From assembly GCA_937916565.1 (NCBI GenBank), contig CALFSR010000128.1, forward strand, positions 1-40,803: 40,803 nucleotides of DNA. The letters run 5' to 3'. The stretch's first letter is position 1; each line of letters begins with the position of its first letter. The notes under the pieces were generated by a model that did not search any database, was not told the origin of the DNA, and saw nothing but the letters and a program-made list of their open reading frames with translations. The DNA comes from an uncultured Bacillota bacterium (GTDB taxonomy: Bacteria; Bacillota; Limnochordia; Limnochordales; ZCTH02-B6). Shown in pieces: positions 16,614-23,680 of this stretch. The translations under genes and the position numbers were made by a program.

Positions 16614-17096
16614 GCGCCTCGTGAGCCGCCGGGCCGCCTTGTGGTCTCCGTCGTCGTGGCCAAAGCCCCGGCCAGGCAGCGACGCCGGGGGGAGGCGCAA
16701 GTAACACCCGCGGGGCGGGGCGAGGTCGCGTGGGCTTGGCCGGCGGGAAGGGGGGGCGCGAAGTCGCGTGGGGGAGTACGGACTCCCGTCACCTCCTCAA
16801 AGAATTTTCAGGATGATGCAGGAGTCGGCGGTATGGTGTCGTATACAATGGCGGGCAACGTAATGCGGCCGTCCTTTGACAAATGGAGATGCCGGCACGC
16901 CCAATTTCGCCAGCGGCTTGCACGCCGCGCCTGCCTCTCTGTAACGACCACAGCGGAATACACTAGAATCCTACATTAGGGCAAAAATCTTGAAGCGATG
17001 TGAGTGCGGGGCTGCCCGGCCCACGCGGTCAGGGGAGCCCGCAAATGCTTTTCAGGACGGTGTTTGAAGCGGTTTGAGAAAGGTTTCACGAATGTG
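16614..17096 (+). other. Gene-free stretch upstream of the codY promoter
   Basis: Nearly 500 bases with no supportable gene. It holds a small GGGAGT/ACTCCC hairpin near 16774-16789, a CodY-box-like site at 16803-16817, and weak -10-like matches (TATACAAT near 16842, TAGAAT near 16964) without good -35 partners. A TTGACA near 16876 has no -10 at the right distance. A regulatory RNA could be hidden here, but I see no recognisable one. Confidence 0.4.
16803..16817 (+). promoter_or_regulatory. Possible CodY-binding site
   Basis: AATTTTCAGGATGAT agrees with the CodY consensus AATTTTCWGAAAATT at 11 of 15 positions, including the whole left part AATTTTCAG. It is unusually AT-rich for this DNA and lies about 290 bases upstream of the codY promoter. 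Single sites with four mismatches are weak evidence, and CodY recognition in this lineage is untested. Confidence 0.3.
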
Positions 17097-17126
17097 TTGA
17101 CACGCCCCTCAGGGCACGGTTATAAT
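17097..17126 (+). promoter_or_regulatory. codY promoter (sigma-A consensus)
   Basis: Perfect TTGACA (17097-17102), an 18-base spacer and perfect TATAAT (17121-17126). The predicted start near 17133 leaves a leader of about 264 bases before codY. Confidence 0.85.
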
Positions 17127-17132
17127 GTGAAC

Positions 17133-17395
17133 GAAAGTTCTGTTATGTGAATTTTGGATCCGGGTTCCTTCTGTCCGATGCGGGGAGTCGTGGGGGAGCG
17201 GCCCAGGCAGGCGCTGGGCGGCGGCCGTTGCGACTTTAGTGCTTTGCTGCCAAGATTAGGAAAGCTGCAAAGAGTGGGAAGACTTGGTTTTGAACCTGGC
17301 GGTTTCGCCGGACGTCGGAACGTTACGGATACTGTTGTTCGAGTTGGACAACAACCACCGCGCAAGGAGCGCGGAAGAAGAAAGGATGATGTGGC
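17133..17395 (+). other. Long structured 5' leader of codY
   Basis: No coding frame is supportable here. It contains several local helices: GCCCAG/CTGGGC (17201-17219); two mutually exclusive pairings, CTTTGC/GCAAAG (17242-17247 with 17267-17272) and GCTTT/AAAGC (17241-17245 with 17261-17265); GTTGTT/AACAAC (17334-17355); and CCGCGC/GCGCGG (17358-17374) showing AAGGA in its loop. The actual ribosome site, AAAGGA, is just downstream of the last hairpin. This could be a regulatory leader; I match it to no known riboswitch. Confidence 0.4.
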
Positions 17396-18181
17396 GTGGA
17401 CCTTTTCAAGAAGGTCTCGAAAGTCGCCCAGTTGATGCAGCGGGAGGGCAACAACGTTAAGTTCGCCGACGTGGCGGCGGCGTTGCGGGACGTCCTTCCC
17501 GACACGAGTGTGTACGTCGTGAGCCGCAAGGGAAAGGTGCTCGGCTATGCCCTGGCCGAAGGGTTTGAAAGCACGCCCTTTGACGCCGAATGGCTCCACA
17601 CCGGCCGCATGCCCGAGGATTTGGCCACCTCGCTGCTGAAGATCGGGGCCATTTCTACGGGCCGTGAGGCGGAGCGGGTCATCGGCGAGTCCCATGCGTG
17701 CATCGTGCCGGTCGTGGGCGCTGCTCGCCGTGTGGGCAGCATCGTGGTGGTGCGCCTCGACGGCGACTTCAGTGACGATGAGCTGGTTCTGTTCGAGTTC
17801 GTCGGCACCGTCGTGGGCATGGTCATCGCGACGGCCATTGACGACGCCGAAGAGGACGAGGCGGAGGAGAAGCGCATGGCCCGTTCGGCCATCCGCAGCC
17901 TATCGTACTCGGAGATCCTGGCGATGCAGCACATCTTCGACGAACTGGACGGCGACGAAGGGCTCTTGGTGGCAAGCCGCATTGCCGACCAGGCGGGCAT
18001 CACCCGTTCGGTCATCGTCAATGCCCTGCGGAAGCTGGCGTCGGCCAACGTCATCGAGTCTCGCTCGCTGGGGATGAAGGGTACCTACTTGCGTATCCTC
18101 AACCCCGAGGTGCGCAAGGAGCTGGATCGCCAGCGCTACCCGTATCCGACGAACGGTGGGTTGATGAAGCGCCAGGCGTAA
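17396..18181 (+). CDS. codY: GTP- and branched-chain-amino-acid-sensing repressor CodY
   Basis: 261 residues, the standard CodY length. The N-terminal GAF ligand-binding domain (about 1-155) contains DVLPDTSVYVVSRKGKVLGY and HACIVPVVGAARRVGSIVV; the C-terminal winged helix (about 190-245) has ASRIADQAGITRSVIVNALR and RSLGMKGTYLRILN. CodY represses nutrient-scavenging, motility and sporulation genes when GTP and isoleucine/valine are plentiful. The GTG start has AAAGGA about 10 bases upstream. It is not with xerC-clpQ-clpY as in B. subtilis but stands alone behind a strong promoter. Confidence 0.97.
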   Translation: MDLFKKVSKVAQLMQREGNNVKFADVAAALRDVLPDTSVYVVSRKGKVLGYALAEGFESTPFDAEWLHTGRMPEDLATSLLKIGAISTGREAERVIGESHACIVPVVGAARRVGSIVVVRLDGDFSDDELVLFEFVGTVVGMVIATAIDDAEEDEAEEKRMARSAIRSLSYSEILAMQHIFDELDGDEGLLVASRIADQAGITRSVIVNALRKLASANVIESRSLGMKGTYLRILNPEVRKELDRQRYPYPTNGGLMKRQA

Positions 18182-18242
18182 GCCTGATGCGCGGCCGGCC
18201 CAGCTCGGGCGTGGCGAAACCGGGGCGGCTGTCGCTCTGCGG

Positions 18243-18271
18243 GTGACGGGCCGCTGGCGGAATGGTAAAAT
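18243..18271 (+). promoter_or_regulatory. Probable hflX promoter
   Basis: GTGACG (18243-18248; four of six consensus bases), a 17-base spacer and TAAAAT (18266-18271; five of six). The predicted start near 18278 puts the hairpin at 18297 inside the hflX leader. Confidence 0.5.
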
Positions 18272-18296
18272 AGGACACGATGTGTCGCGCGCAAAG

Positions 18297-18328
18297 ACGG
18301 CCCTTGTCCCGGAGCGGGAAAGGGCCGT
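18297..18328 (+). promoter_or_regulatory. Strong hairpin in the hflX leader
   Basis: ACGGCCCTT pairs with AAGGGCCGT (9 bp); after one bulged G, TCCCG pairs with CGGGA (5 bp) around a GAG loop. Only a short T stretch follows, so it is a poor stand-alone terminator. It could be an attenuator, an mRNA-stability element, or a factor-dependent end for codY transcripts. Confidence 0.45.
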
Positions 18329-18359
18329 TTCGCGATAGCTGGACTCCAGAGGTGGACGC

Positions 18360-19454
18360 ATGGGCATTGGCCGCGGGCAACAGAACGAGGAGCGGGTCCT
18401 CCTCATCGGCGTCGATGATAGCCTGGACGAGCTGGCCGAGCTGGTGCGCAGCGCCGGCGGCCAGGTGGTGGGCAGCGTCGTACAGCGCCTGGAACGGCCG
18501 CTGGCGGCAACCTACATCGGTCCCGGAAAGGCGCAGGAAGCGAAGGAGCTCGCCTGGGAGCTGAAGGCGGACCTTGCCGTGGTGGACGACGAGCTTTCGC
18601 CCGCGCAAGCTCGCAACCTCGAGGAGATTCTCGAGGTGCCCGTCATCGATCGCACCCAGGTCATCCTCGACATCTTCGCCCAGCGGGCCCGCACCAAAGA
18701 AGGCAAGCTCCAGGTGGAGCTTGCCCAACTGACGTACCAGCTTACCCGGCTCACCGGTTCGGGCGCTTCGCTGTCACGTCTCGGCGGCGGGATCGGCACC
18801 CGCGGTCCCGGGGAGACGAAGCTCGAGACGGATCGGCGCCGGATCCGGCGCCGTATCGCCCTCATTCGCCGGGAGCTTGAGCAAGTTCGCCGCACCCGGA
18901 GCGTGCAGCGGGCGGGGCGCCGGCGGACGGGGCTTCCCGTCATCGCGCTGGTCGGCTACACCAACGCCGGCAAGTCGACGCTGATGAACGCCTTGACCCG
19001 GGCCGGGGTGCTGGCGGAGGATCGGCTGTTCGCAACGCTGGACCCCACCATCCGGCGGGTGAGCCTTGGGCCAGGCCGCGACGCCCTGCTGGCGGACACC
19101 GTCGGTTTCCTCCGCAAGCTCCCGCACCAGCTGGTGGCTGCCTTCCGGGCGACCCTCGAGGAGGTGCAGGAGGCGGATATCCTCCTGCACGTGGTGGACG
19201 CGAGCGATCCCAACGCCTCCGCGCAAATGGAGGCGGTGGAGGCTGTCCTCGACGAACTGGGCGTTTTGGGGAAACCCACGGTGGTTGCGTTCAACAAGCT
19301 GGACGCCGCGGCGGACCCCGCCCTGGTGGAGGAATGGGCGCGAAAGACGCCGGCGGCGGCGGCCATCTCCGCCAAGACGGGGGCTGGCCTGGAGCGATTG
19401 CGGTCGCTGCTCGCGGCGCGTGCGGCGGAGATTGAGGAGAGTGCCGGCCCGTGA
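18360..19454 (+). CDS. hflX: Ribosome-splitting GTPase HflX
   Basis: 364 residues. The N-terminal HflX domain and linker helices contain YIGPGKAQEAKELA, DRTQVILDIFAQRA, SRLGGGIGTRGPGETKLE and DRRRIRRRI. The G domain follows, with P-loop GYTNAGKST near residue 199, DTVGFL (G3) and NKLD (G4). HflX recycles stalled 70S ribosomes under heat or antibiotic stress. The ATG has AGAGGTGG upstream. It appears to have its own promoter and hairpin leader, and its stop overlaps the start of the next small gene. Confidence 0.96.
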   Translation: MGIGRGQQNEERVLLIGVDDSLDELAELVRSAGGQVVGSVVQRLERPLAATYIGPGKAQEAKELAWELKADLAVVDDELSPAQARNLEEILEVPVIDRTQVILDIFAQRARTKEGKLQVELAQLTYQLTRLTGSGASLSRLGGGIGTRGPGETKLETDRRRIRRRIALIRRELEQVRRTRSVQRAGRRRTGLPVIALVGYTNAGKSTLMNALTRAGVLAEDRLFATLDPTIRRVSLGPGRDALLADTVGFLRKLPHQLVAAFRATLEEVQEADILLHVVDASDPNASAQMEAVEAVLDELGVLGKPTVVAFNKLDAAADPALVEEWARKTPAAAAISAKTGAGLERLRSLLAARAAEIEESAGP

Positions 19455-19603
19455 GTGTGCTCGAATCATTTAAGCAGTGGCTGGTCCGGCTGACGAGCGG
19501 CAGCCGCTTTCTCTGTGACAGCTGCAAATACAATTACGGCAACGCCTGCTGGCGCCCGGAGCGGCCCAACGCGACCCGCTGTCCGGACTACCGCCGGCGG
19601 TGA
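19451..19603 (+). CDS. 50-residue four-cysteine protein, probably zinc-binding
   Basis: The GTG overlaps the hflX stop by 4 bases (GTGA). The protein has a short amphipathic N-terminus followed by FLCDSCKYNYGNACW and a TRCPDYRRR end, giving a C-x2-C-x8-C-x10-C cysteine pattern consistent with a small zinc knuckle. I know no named family. The tight coupling to hflX, and yqhQ only 21 bases downstream, argue that it is real. Confidence 0.7.
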   Translation: MSVLESFKQWLVRLTSGSRFLCDSCKYNYGNACWRPERPNATRCPDYRRR

Positions 19604-19624
19604 GGCGCAAAGGCGAGTGACGCG

Positions 19625-20536
19625 ATGAAAGACGCATTCTTTTACGGGGGACAGGCGGTCATCGAGGGCGTGATGATGCGCGGGCGGAAGGCGCTGGCCA
19701 TCGGCGTCCGGCGTCCGGACGGCTCCATCGCCGTGCACGAGCAGCCGCTGGTCCCTTGGTCGCAGCGGTTTCCGTTCCTGCGTTGGCCGCTCATCCGCGG
19801 CGCCGTGGCGCTGGCCGAGGCGCTCGTCATCGGCGTCAAGGCGCTTAACTACTCGGCCGCGCAGGCGACGGCCGGCGAGGAGGAGCCCTTGGGCGCCAAG
19901 GAGATGGCGCTGACGCTGGTGGTCGCCGCGGGGCTAACCGTGGGCTTGTTTGTGGTGTTGCCCGCATTTCTTATCCGGCTCATCCAGGATTTCATCTCCC
20001 ACAATGTCGTGCTCAACCTGGTAGAGGGCGTCATCAAGGTCAGCGTCTTCGCACTGTATATCATTGCCATCGGGCGCATGCCGGACGTCGCGCGGGTGTT
20101 CCAATACCATGGGGCGGAGCACAAGGCCATCAACTGCTATGAGGCCGGCCTGCCCCTGACCGTGGACAACGTGGCCCGGCAGAGCATCGTGCATACCCGC
20201 TGCGGTACGAACTTCATCCTCATCGTCCTCTTCATGAGCGTCTTCGTGTTTTCGTTCTTTGGCCGGCCGCCGTTCCTGGAGCGGGTTGCCATCCACGTCC
20301 TGCTCTTGCCGGTCGTGGCCGGCTTGTCTTACGAGATCATCCGCCACGCCGCCCGGGACGACGCGCTGGCGATGGTGCGCTGGATCGCCACGCCGGGTCT
20401 TTGGATGCAAAAGCTGACGACCCGCCCTCCGGCCAGGGATCAGCTGGAGGTGGCCATCGCGGCCCTCGAGCGGGTGCTGGAGCGGGACGGCGCGGCCAGG
20501 GCGGATGCAGCCCCGGAGGCGGCGTATGTTCGATAA
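19625..20536 (+). CDS. yqhQ: DUF1385 membrane protein, YqhQ family
   Basis: 303 residues. Near the N-terminus is YGGQAVIEGVMMRGRKALAI, then a membrane helix pair, the YHGAEHKAINCYE motif near residue 160, HTRCGTNFILI near 195, and further helices. This is the DUF1385/YqhQ family. Its role is not settled, although the conserved HGAEHK and HTRCGTNF motifs suggest a metal or catalytic site at the membrane. It comes just before prfA in many Clostridia-type genomes. Its stop lies 11 bases inside prfA. Confidence 0.93.
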   Translation: MKDAFFYGGQAVIEGVMMRGRKALAIGVRRPDGSIAVHEQPLVPWSQRFPFLRWPLIRGAVALAEALVIGVKALNYSAAQATAGEEEPLGAKEMALTLVVAAGLTVGLFVVLPAFLIRLIQDFISHNVVLNLVEGVIKVSVFALYIIAIGRMPDVARVFQYHGAEHKAINCYEAGLPLTVDNVARQSIVHTRCGTNFILIVLFMSVFVFSFFGRPPFLERVAIHVLLLPVVAGLSYEIIRHAARDDALAMVRWIATPGLWMQKLTTRPPARDQLEVAIAALERVLERDGAARADAAPEAAYVR

Positions 20537-21602
20537 ACTGGCAGAGATCGAGCAGCGATACATCGAGCTGGAGCGGCGCATGGGGGATCCGGAGGTGTTG
20601 CAGGATCCCGGGCAGCTCCAAAAGGTGGCCAAGGCGCACGCGGACCTTGAGGAAATCGTCTCCCGCTACCGCGCGTACAAGCAGGTGCAGGCGGAGCTTC
20701 AGGCGACCCGGGCCATGCTCGAAGAAAAGCTTGATCCCGAGTTGCGCGACTTGGCCAAGGAAGAGCTCGCCCAGCTCGTCGACCGGGAAGAGTCCCTCCG
20801 CCAAGAGCTGCGGCGGCTGCTGTTGCCCAAGGATCCCAATGACGAGAAGAACATTATCGTCGAGATCCGGGCGGGCACCGGCGGAGAGGAGGCCGCTCTC
20901 TTCGCGGCGGATTTGTTCCGCATGTACTCCCGCTACGCCGAAAACCGCGGCTGGCGGGTCGAGATGATGAGCGCCAACGCCACCGAGCTCGGCGGTTTCA
21001 AAGAGGTCATCTTCATGGTGCACGGGCGCAACGCCTACAGCCGGCTCAAGTACGAGAGCGGCGTGCACCGGGTGCAGCGGGTGCCGGCGACCGAGGCGAG
21101 CGGCCGCATTCATACGTCGACCGCGACGGTCGCGGTCCTCCCGGAAGCCGAGGAAGTCGACATCGAAATCCGGCCTGAGGACCTGCGCATCGACGTGTTT
21201 CGTTCCGGCGGCCACGGCGGCCAGAGCGTCAACACGACCGACTCGGCGATTCGCATTACCCACTTGCCGACCGGTCTTGTGGTGTCGTGCCAGGATGAGC
21301 GCTCGCAGCTCCAGAACAAGGAAAAGGCCATGCGGGTGCTTCGCGCCCGGCTGCTGGACATGAAGCGCCGGGAACAGGAGGAGGAACTGGCCGCGGCTCG
21401 CCGCTCCCAGGTCGGCACGGGCGAACGCAGTGAGCGGATTCGCACCTACAACTTCCCGCAAGGGCGCATGACGGACCACCGCATCGGCCTCACCCTTTAC
21501 CGGTTGGACGCCATCCTGGAGGGCGATCTCGACGAAGTCATCGACGCCCTCATCCTGGCCGACCAGGCGGAGCAGCTCGAGCGGCAGGAGGCCGGAGCGT
21601 GA
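20526..21602 (+). CDS. prfA: Peptide chain release factor 1
   Basis: 358 residues, the usual RF1 length. It reads UAA and UAG stop codons through the PAT motif (in VQRVPATEASGRIHTS) and triggers hydrolysis with GGQ near residues 231-233 (GGHGGQSVNTTDSAIR). The coiled N-terminal helices are typical. ATG 20526 has GGAGG 6 bases upstream and gives the canonical start MFDKL; ATG 20505 would add seven residues. It overlaps yqhQ by 11 bases and prmC by 4. PrmC methylates the glutamine of its GGQ motif. Confidence 0.97.
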   Translation: MFDKLAEIEQRYIELERRMGDPEVLQDPGQLQKVAKAHADLEEIVSRYRAYKQVQAELQATRAMLEEKLDPELRDLAKEELAQLVDREESLRQELRRLLLPKDPNDEKNIIVEIRAGTGGEEAALFAADLFRMYSRYAENRGWRVEMMSANATELGGFKEVIFMVHGRNAYSRLKYESGVHRVQRVPATEASGRIHTSTATVAVLPEAEEVDIEIRPEDLRIDVFRSGGHGGQSVNTTDSAIRITHLPTGLVVSCQDERSQLQNKEKAMRVLRARLLDMKRREQEEELAAARRSQVGTGERSERIRTYNFPQGRMTDHRIGLTLYRLDAILEGDLDEVIDALILADQAEQLERQEAGA

Positions 21603-22594
21603 GCGAGCCGCGGGTCCTTATGGACTACTTGCGCCTGGCGGCCGACTACCTTGAACGCAGCGGCAGCCCATCGGCCCGCCTGGACGCGGAGCTCTTGCTC
21701 GGGCACGTGCTCGGCCTTGACCGGGTCGGCTTGTACGTCAATCATGATCGCCCGCTGGTGCCTGCCGAAGTCGACGCTTACCGCGAGGCGCTCCGGGCGC
21801 GCGCCCGGGGCATGCCCGTCGCTTACATCACGGGCACCAAGGAGTTCCTCCGCACGACGCTCAAGGTGAGCCCGGCGGTGCTCGTCCCGCGTCCGGAAAC
21901 CGAGTTGTTGGTCGAGGCGGTGGTGCGGTGGTTCCAAGCGGGCGGTGCGCCGGACGGTCTCGCCGCTTCTTCGCCCGGGGTCGCCGGCGAACCGAAAGAG
22001 GCTCCGCCGGCGGGGCCCGACGGGCTGCCGGGTTCGGCGGAACACACGGGCCGTCCCCTGCTGGCTGACGTCGGCACAGGGTCCGGGGCGATCGCCATCG
22101 GGCTCGCGCTCGCACTGCCCGGGGCGCGGGTGCTGGCGGTGGACATTTCGCCGGAGGCGCTGGCCGTGGCCCGGACCAACGTCGCCGCGCACGGCCTGGA
22201 GGAGCGTATCGTCCTGCTGGAAGGCGACCTGCTCGAGCCCGTGGCCGGCTGGTGCCGCGACAACGGTGCCGGGCGCCTGGACGCGGTCGTGGCAAATCCC
22301 CCCTATATCCCGGCGCGCGATTGGGACGGCCTGCCCCGGTCGGTGCGGGAGTACGAGCCACGGGTGGCCCTGGACGGCGGTTCGGACGGGCTGGCAGTCT
22401 ACCGGAGACTCATCCCCCAGGCGGCCAGGTTGCTTGGGCCGGGGGGCCTTTTAGCGCTTGAGATTGGCCATGACCAGGAAGCCGCCCTCCGCGCCATGCT
22501 GGGCCCAGGCGGCCAGTGGGAGGATGTCGCTGTCCGGCGGGATTACGCGGGACATCCCCGGGTCGTACTGGCGAGAAGAGGCAGGGAGGAGTAG
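21599..22594 (+). CDS. prmC: Release factor glutamine N5-methyltransferase PrmC
   Basis: 331 residues. The N-terminal helical domain is followed by the SAM-dependent methyltransferase core: VLVPRPETELLVEA, DVGTGSGAIAIGLAL near residue 155, and the substrate-glutamine motif NPPYIP near 231. An insertion of about 40 residues rich in Gly, Ala and Pro (residues 113-153) sits between the PRPETE helix and the SAM motif I strand, making the protein longer than the usual 280-290. The GTG overlaps the prfA stop (GTGA), coupling enzyme and substrate. Confidence 0.95.
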   Translation: MSEPRVLMDYLRLAADYLERSGSPSARLDAELLLGHVLGLDRVGLYVNHDRPLVPAEVDAYREALRARARGMPVAYITGTKEFLRTTLKVSPAVLVPRPETELLVEAVVRWFQAGGAPDGLAASSPGVAGEPKEAPPAGPDGLPGSAEHTGRPLLADVGTGSGAIAIGLALALPGARVLAVDISPEALAVARTNVAAHGLEERIVLLEGDLLEPVAGWCRDNGAGRLDAVVANPPYIPARDWDGLPRSVREYEPRVALDGGSDGLAVYRRLIPQAARLLGPGGLLALEIGHDQEAALRAMLGPGGQWEDVAVRRDYAGHPRVVLARRGREE

Positions 22595-22597
22595 CCG

Positions 22598-23680
22598 GTG
22601 GAGACGCGCCTCGTCGTCGTAGACCCGGAGCACCCCGAAGCGCAGGCCGTCGCCGCCGCGGCGGCTGTCATCCGGCGAGGCGGGCTTGTGGCGTTTCCCA
22701 CCGAGACCGTTTACGGGCTCGGGGCTAACGCCCTGGACCCGGCGGCGGTGCAGCGCATTTTTCGCGCGAAGGGGCGGCCCAGCGACAACCCCCTTATCGT
22801 GCACTTGGCGGACCCGCGGGATGTGGCGCTGGTCGCGGCGCCCGGTCCGTACATGGAGCGTTTGGCACGCCGCTTTTGGCCCGGTCCCCTGACGATGGTG
22901 CTGCCGCGGACGCGCGCAGTCCCCGATGCGACGACGGCGGGCCTTGACACCGTGGCCGTGCGGGTGCCGGACCACCCGGTGGCCATCGCGCTTATCCGCG
23001 CGAGCGGGTGCCCCATCGCGGCGCCGAGCGCGAACCGGTCCGGGCGTCCTAGTCCGACCCGGGCGGCCCACGTCTGGGCGGACCTGCGGGGACGCATCGA
23101 CATGATCTTGGACGGCGGAGATGCGGGCATCGGGCTTGAGTCGACGGTCGTCGACTTGACGGCTTCCCCGCCGGTGCTCTTGCGTCCGGGCGGCGTCACC
23201 GTGGCTGAACTTGAAGAAGTGATCGGCCCCGTCCGCGTCCATCCCGCCGTGGTCGGACCGCCCGGCGAGGGGCCGGTGGCGTCCCCGGGGATGAAGTACC
23301 GTCACTACGCGCCCTCTACCCCCTGTGTGCTGGTGGAGGGGCCGCAGGATGCGGTTGCCGCCCACATAGCGGCTCGTGTGCGGGCCGAGCGGGACGCGGG
23401 GCGCCGGGTGGGGGTTTTGGCCAGCCTTGAGGCAGCGCCGCTCTACGACGCCGACGCGGTCGTCGTGGCCGGAAGCCGGGCGAACACGGCGGAGATCGCC
23501 CGGAGCTTGTTCCATGGCCTCAGGCAGCTCGATGAGGCGGGGCTCGACGTGTTGTTCCTCGAGGGCGTGGAGCCGGCCGGATTAGGGCTCGCCGTGATGA
23601 ACCGCCTGAGGCGGGCCGCGGGTTACCGGATCGAGCGGGCCGGCCCGATGGGCAGTCAGGAAGGAGACGGGTCCGCATGA
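22598..23680 (+). CDS. sua5: Threonylcarbamoyl-AMP synthase (Sua5 type)
   Basis: 360 residues, two domains. The N-terminal YrdC/Sua5 catalytic domain (about 10-200) has GGLVAFPTETVYGLGANA, KGRPSDNPLIVHL, the FWPGPLTMVL segment and a SANRSGRPSPT loop. The linker SPGMKYRHYAPSTP leads into the C-terminal Sua5 domain (about 235-350). It makes threonylcarbamoyl-AMP from threonine, bicarbonate and ATP for the t6A37 modification of ANN-decoding tRNAs. The GTG lies 3 bases after prmC with GGGAGGAG upstream. The order prfA-prmC-sua5 resembles that of B. subtilis (ywlC), where spoIIR lies between; spoIIR is absent here. Confidence 0.96.
   Translation: METRLVVVDPEHPEAQAVAAAAAVIRRGGLVAFPTETVYGLGANALDPAAVQRIFRAKGRPSDNPLIVHLADPRDVALVAAPGPYMERLARRFWPGPLTMVLPRTRAVPDATTAGLDTVAVRVPDHPVAIALIRASGCPIAAPSANRSGRPSPTRAAHVWADLRGRIDMILDGGDAGIGLESTVVDLTASPPVLLRPGGVTVAELEEVIGPVRVHPAVVGPPGEGPVASPGMKYRHYAPSTPCVLVEGPQDAVAAHIAARVRAERDAGRRVGVLASLEAAPLYDADAVVVAGSRANTAEIARSLFHGLRQLDEAGLDVLFLEGVEPAGLGLAVMNRLRRAAGYRIERAGPMGSQEGDGSA

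Noticed and set aside
16610..16792. 60-codon minus-strand frame preceded by GAGGAGG
   Set aside because: The ribosome site touches the start codon, and the product is a Pro/Arg/Ala/Thr-rich string without conserved features.
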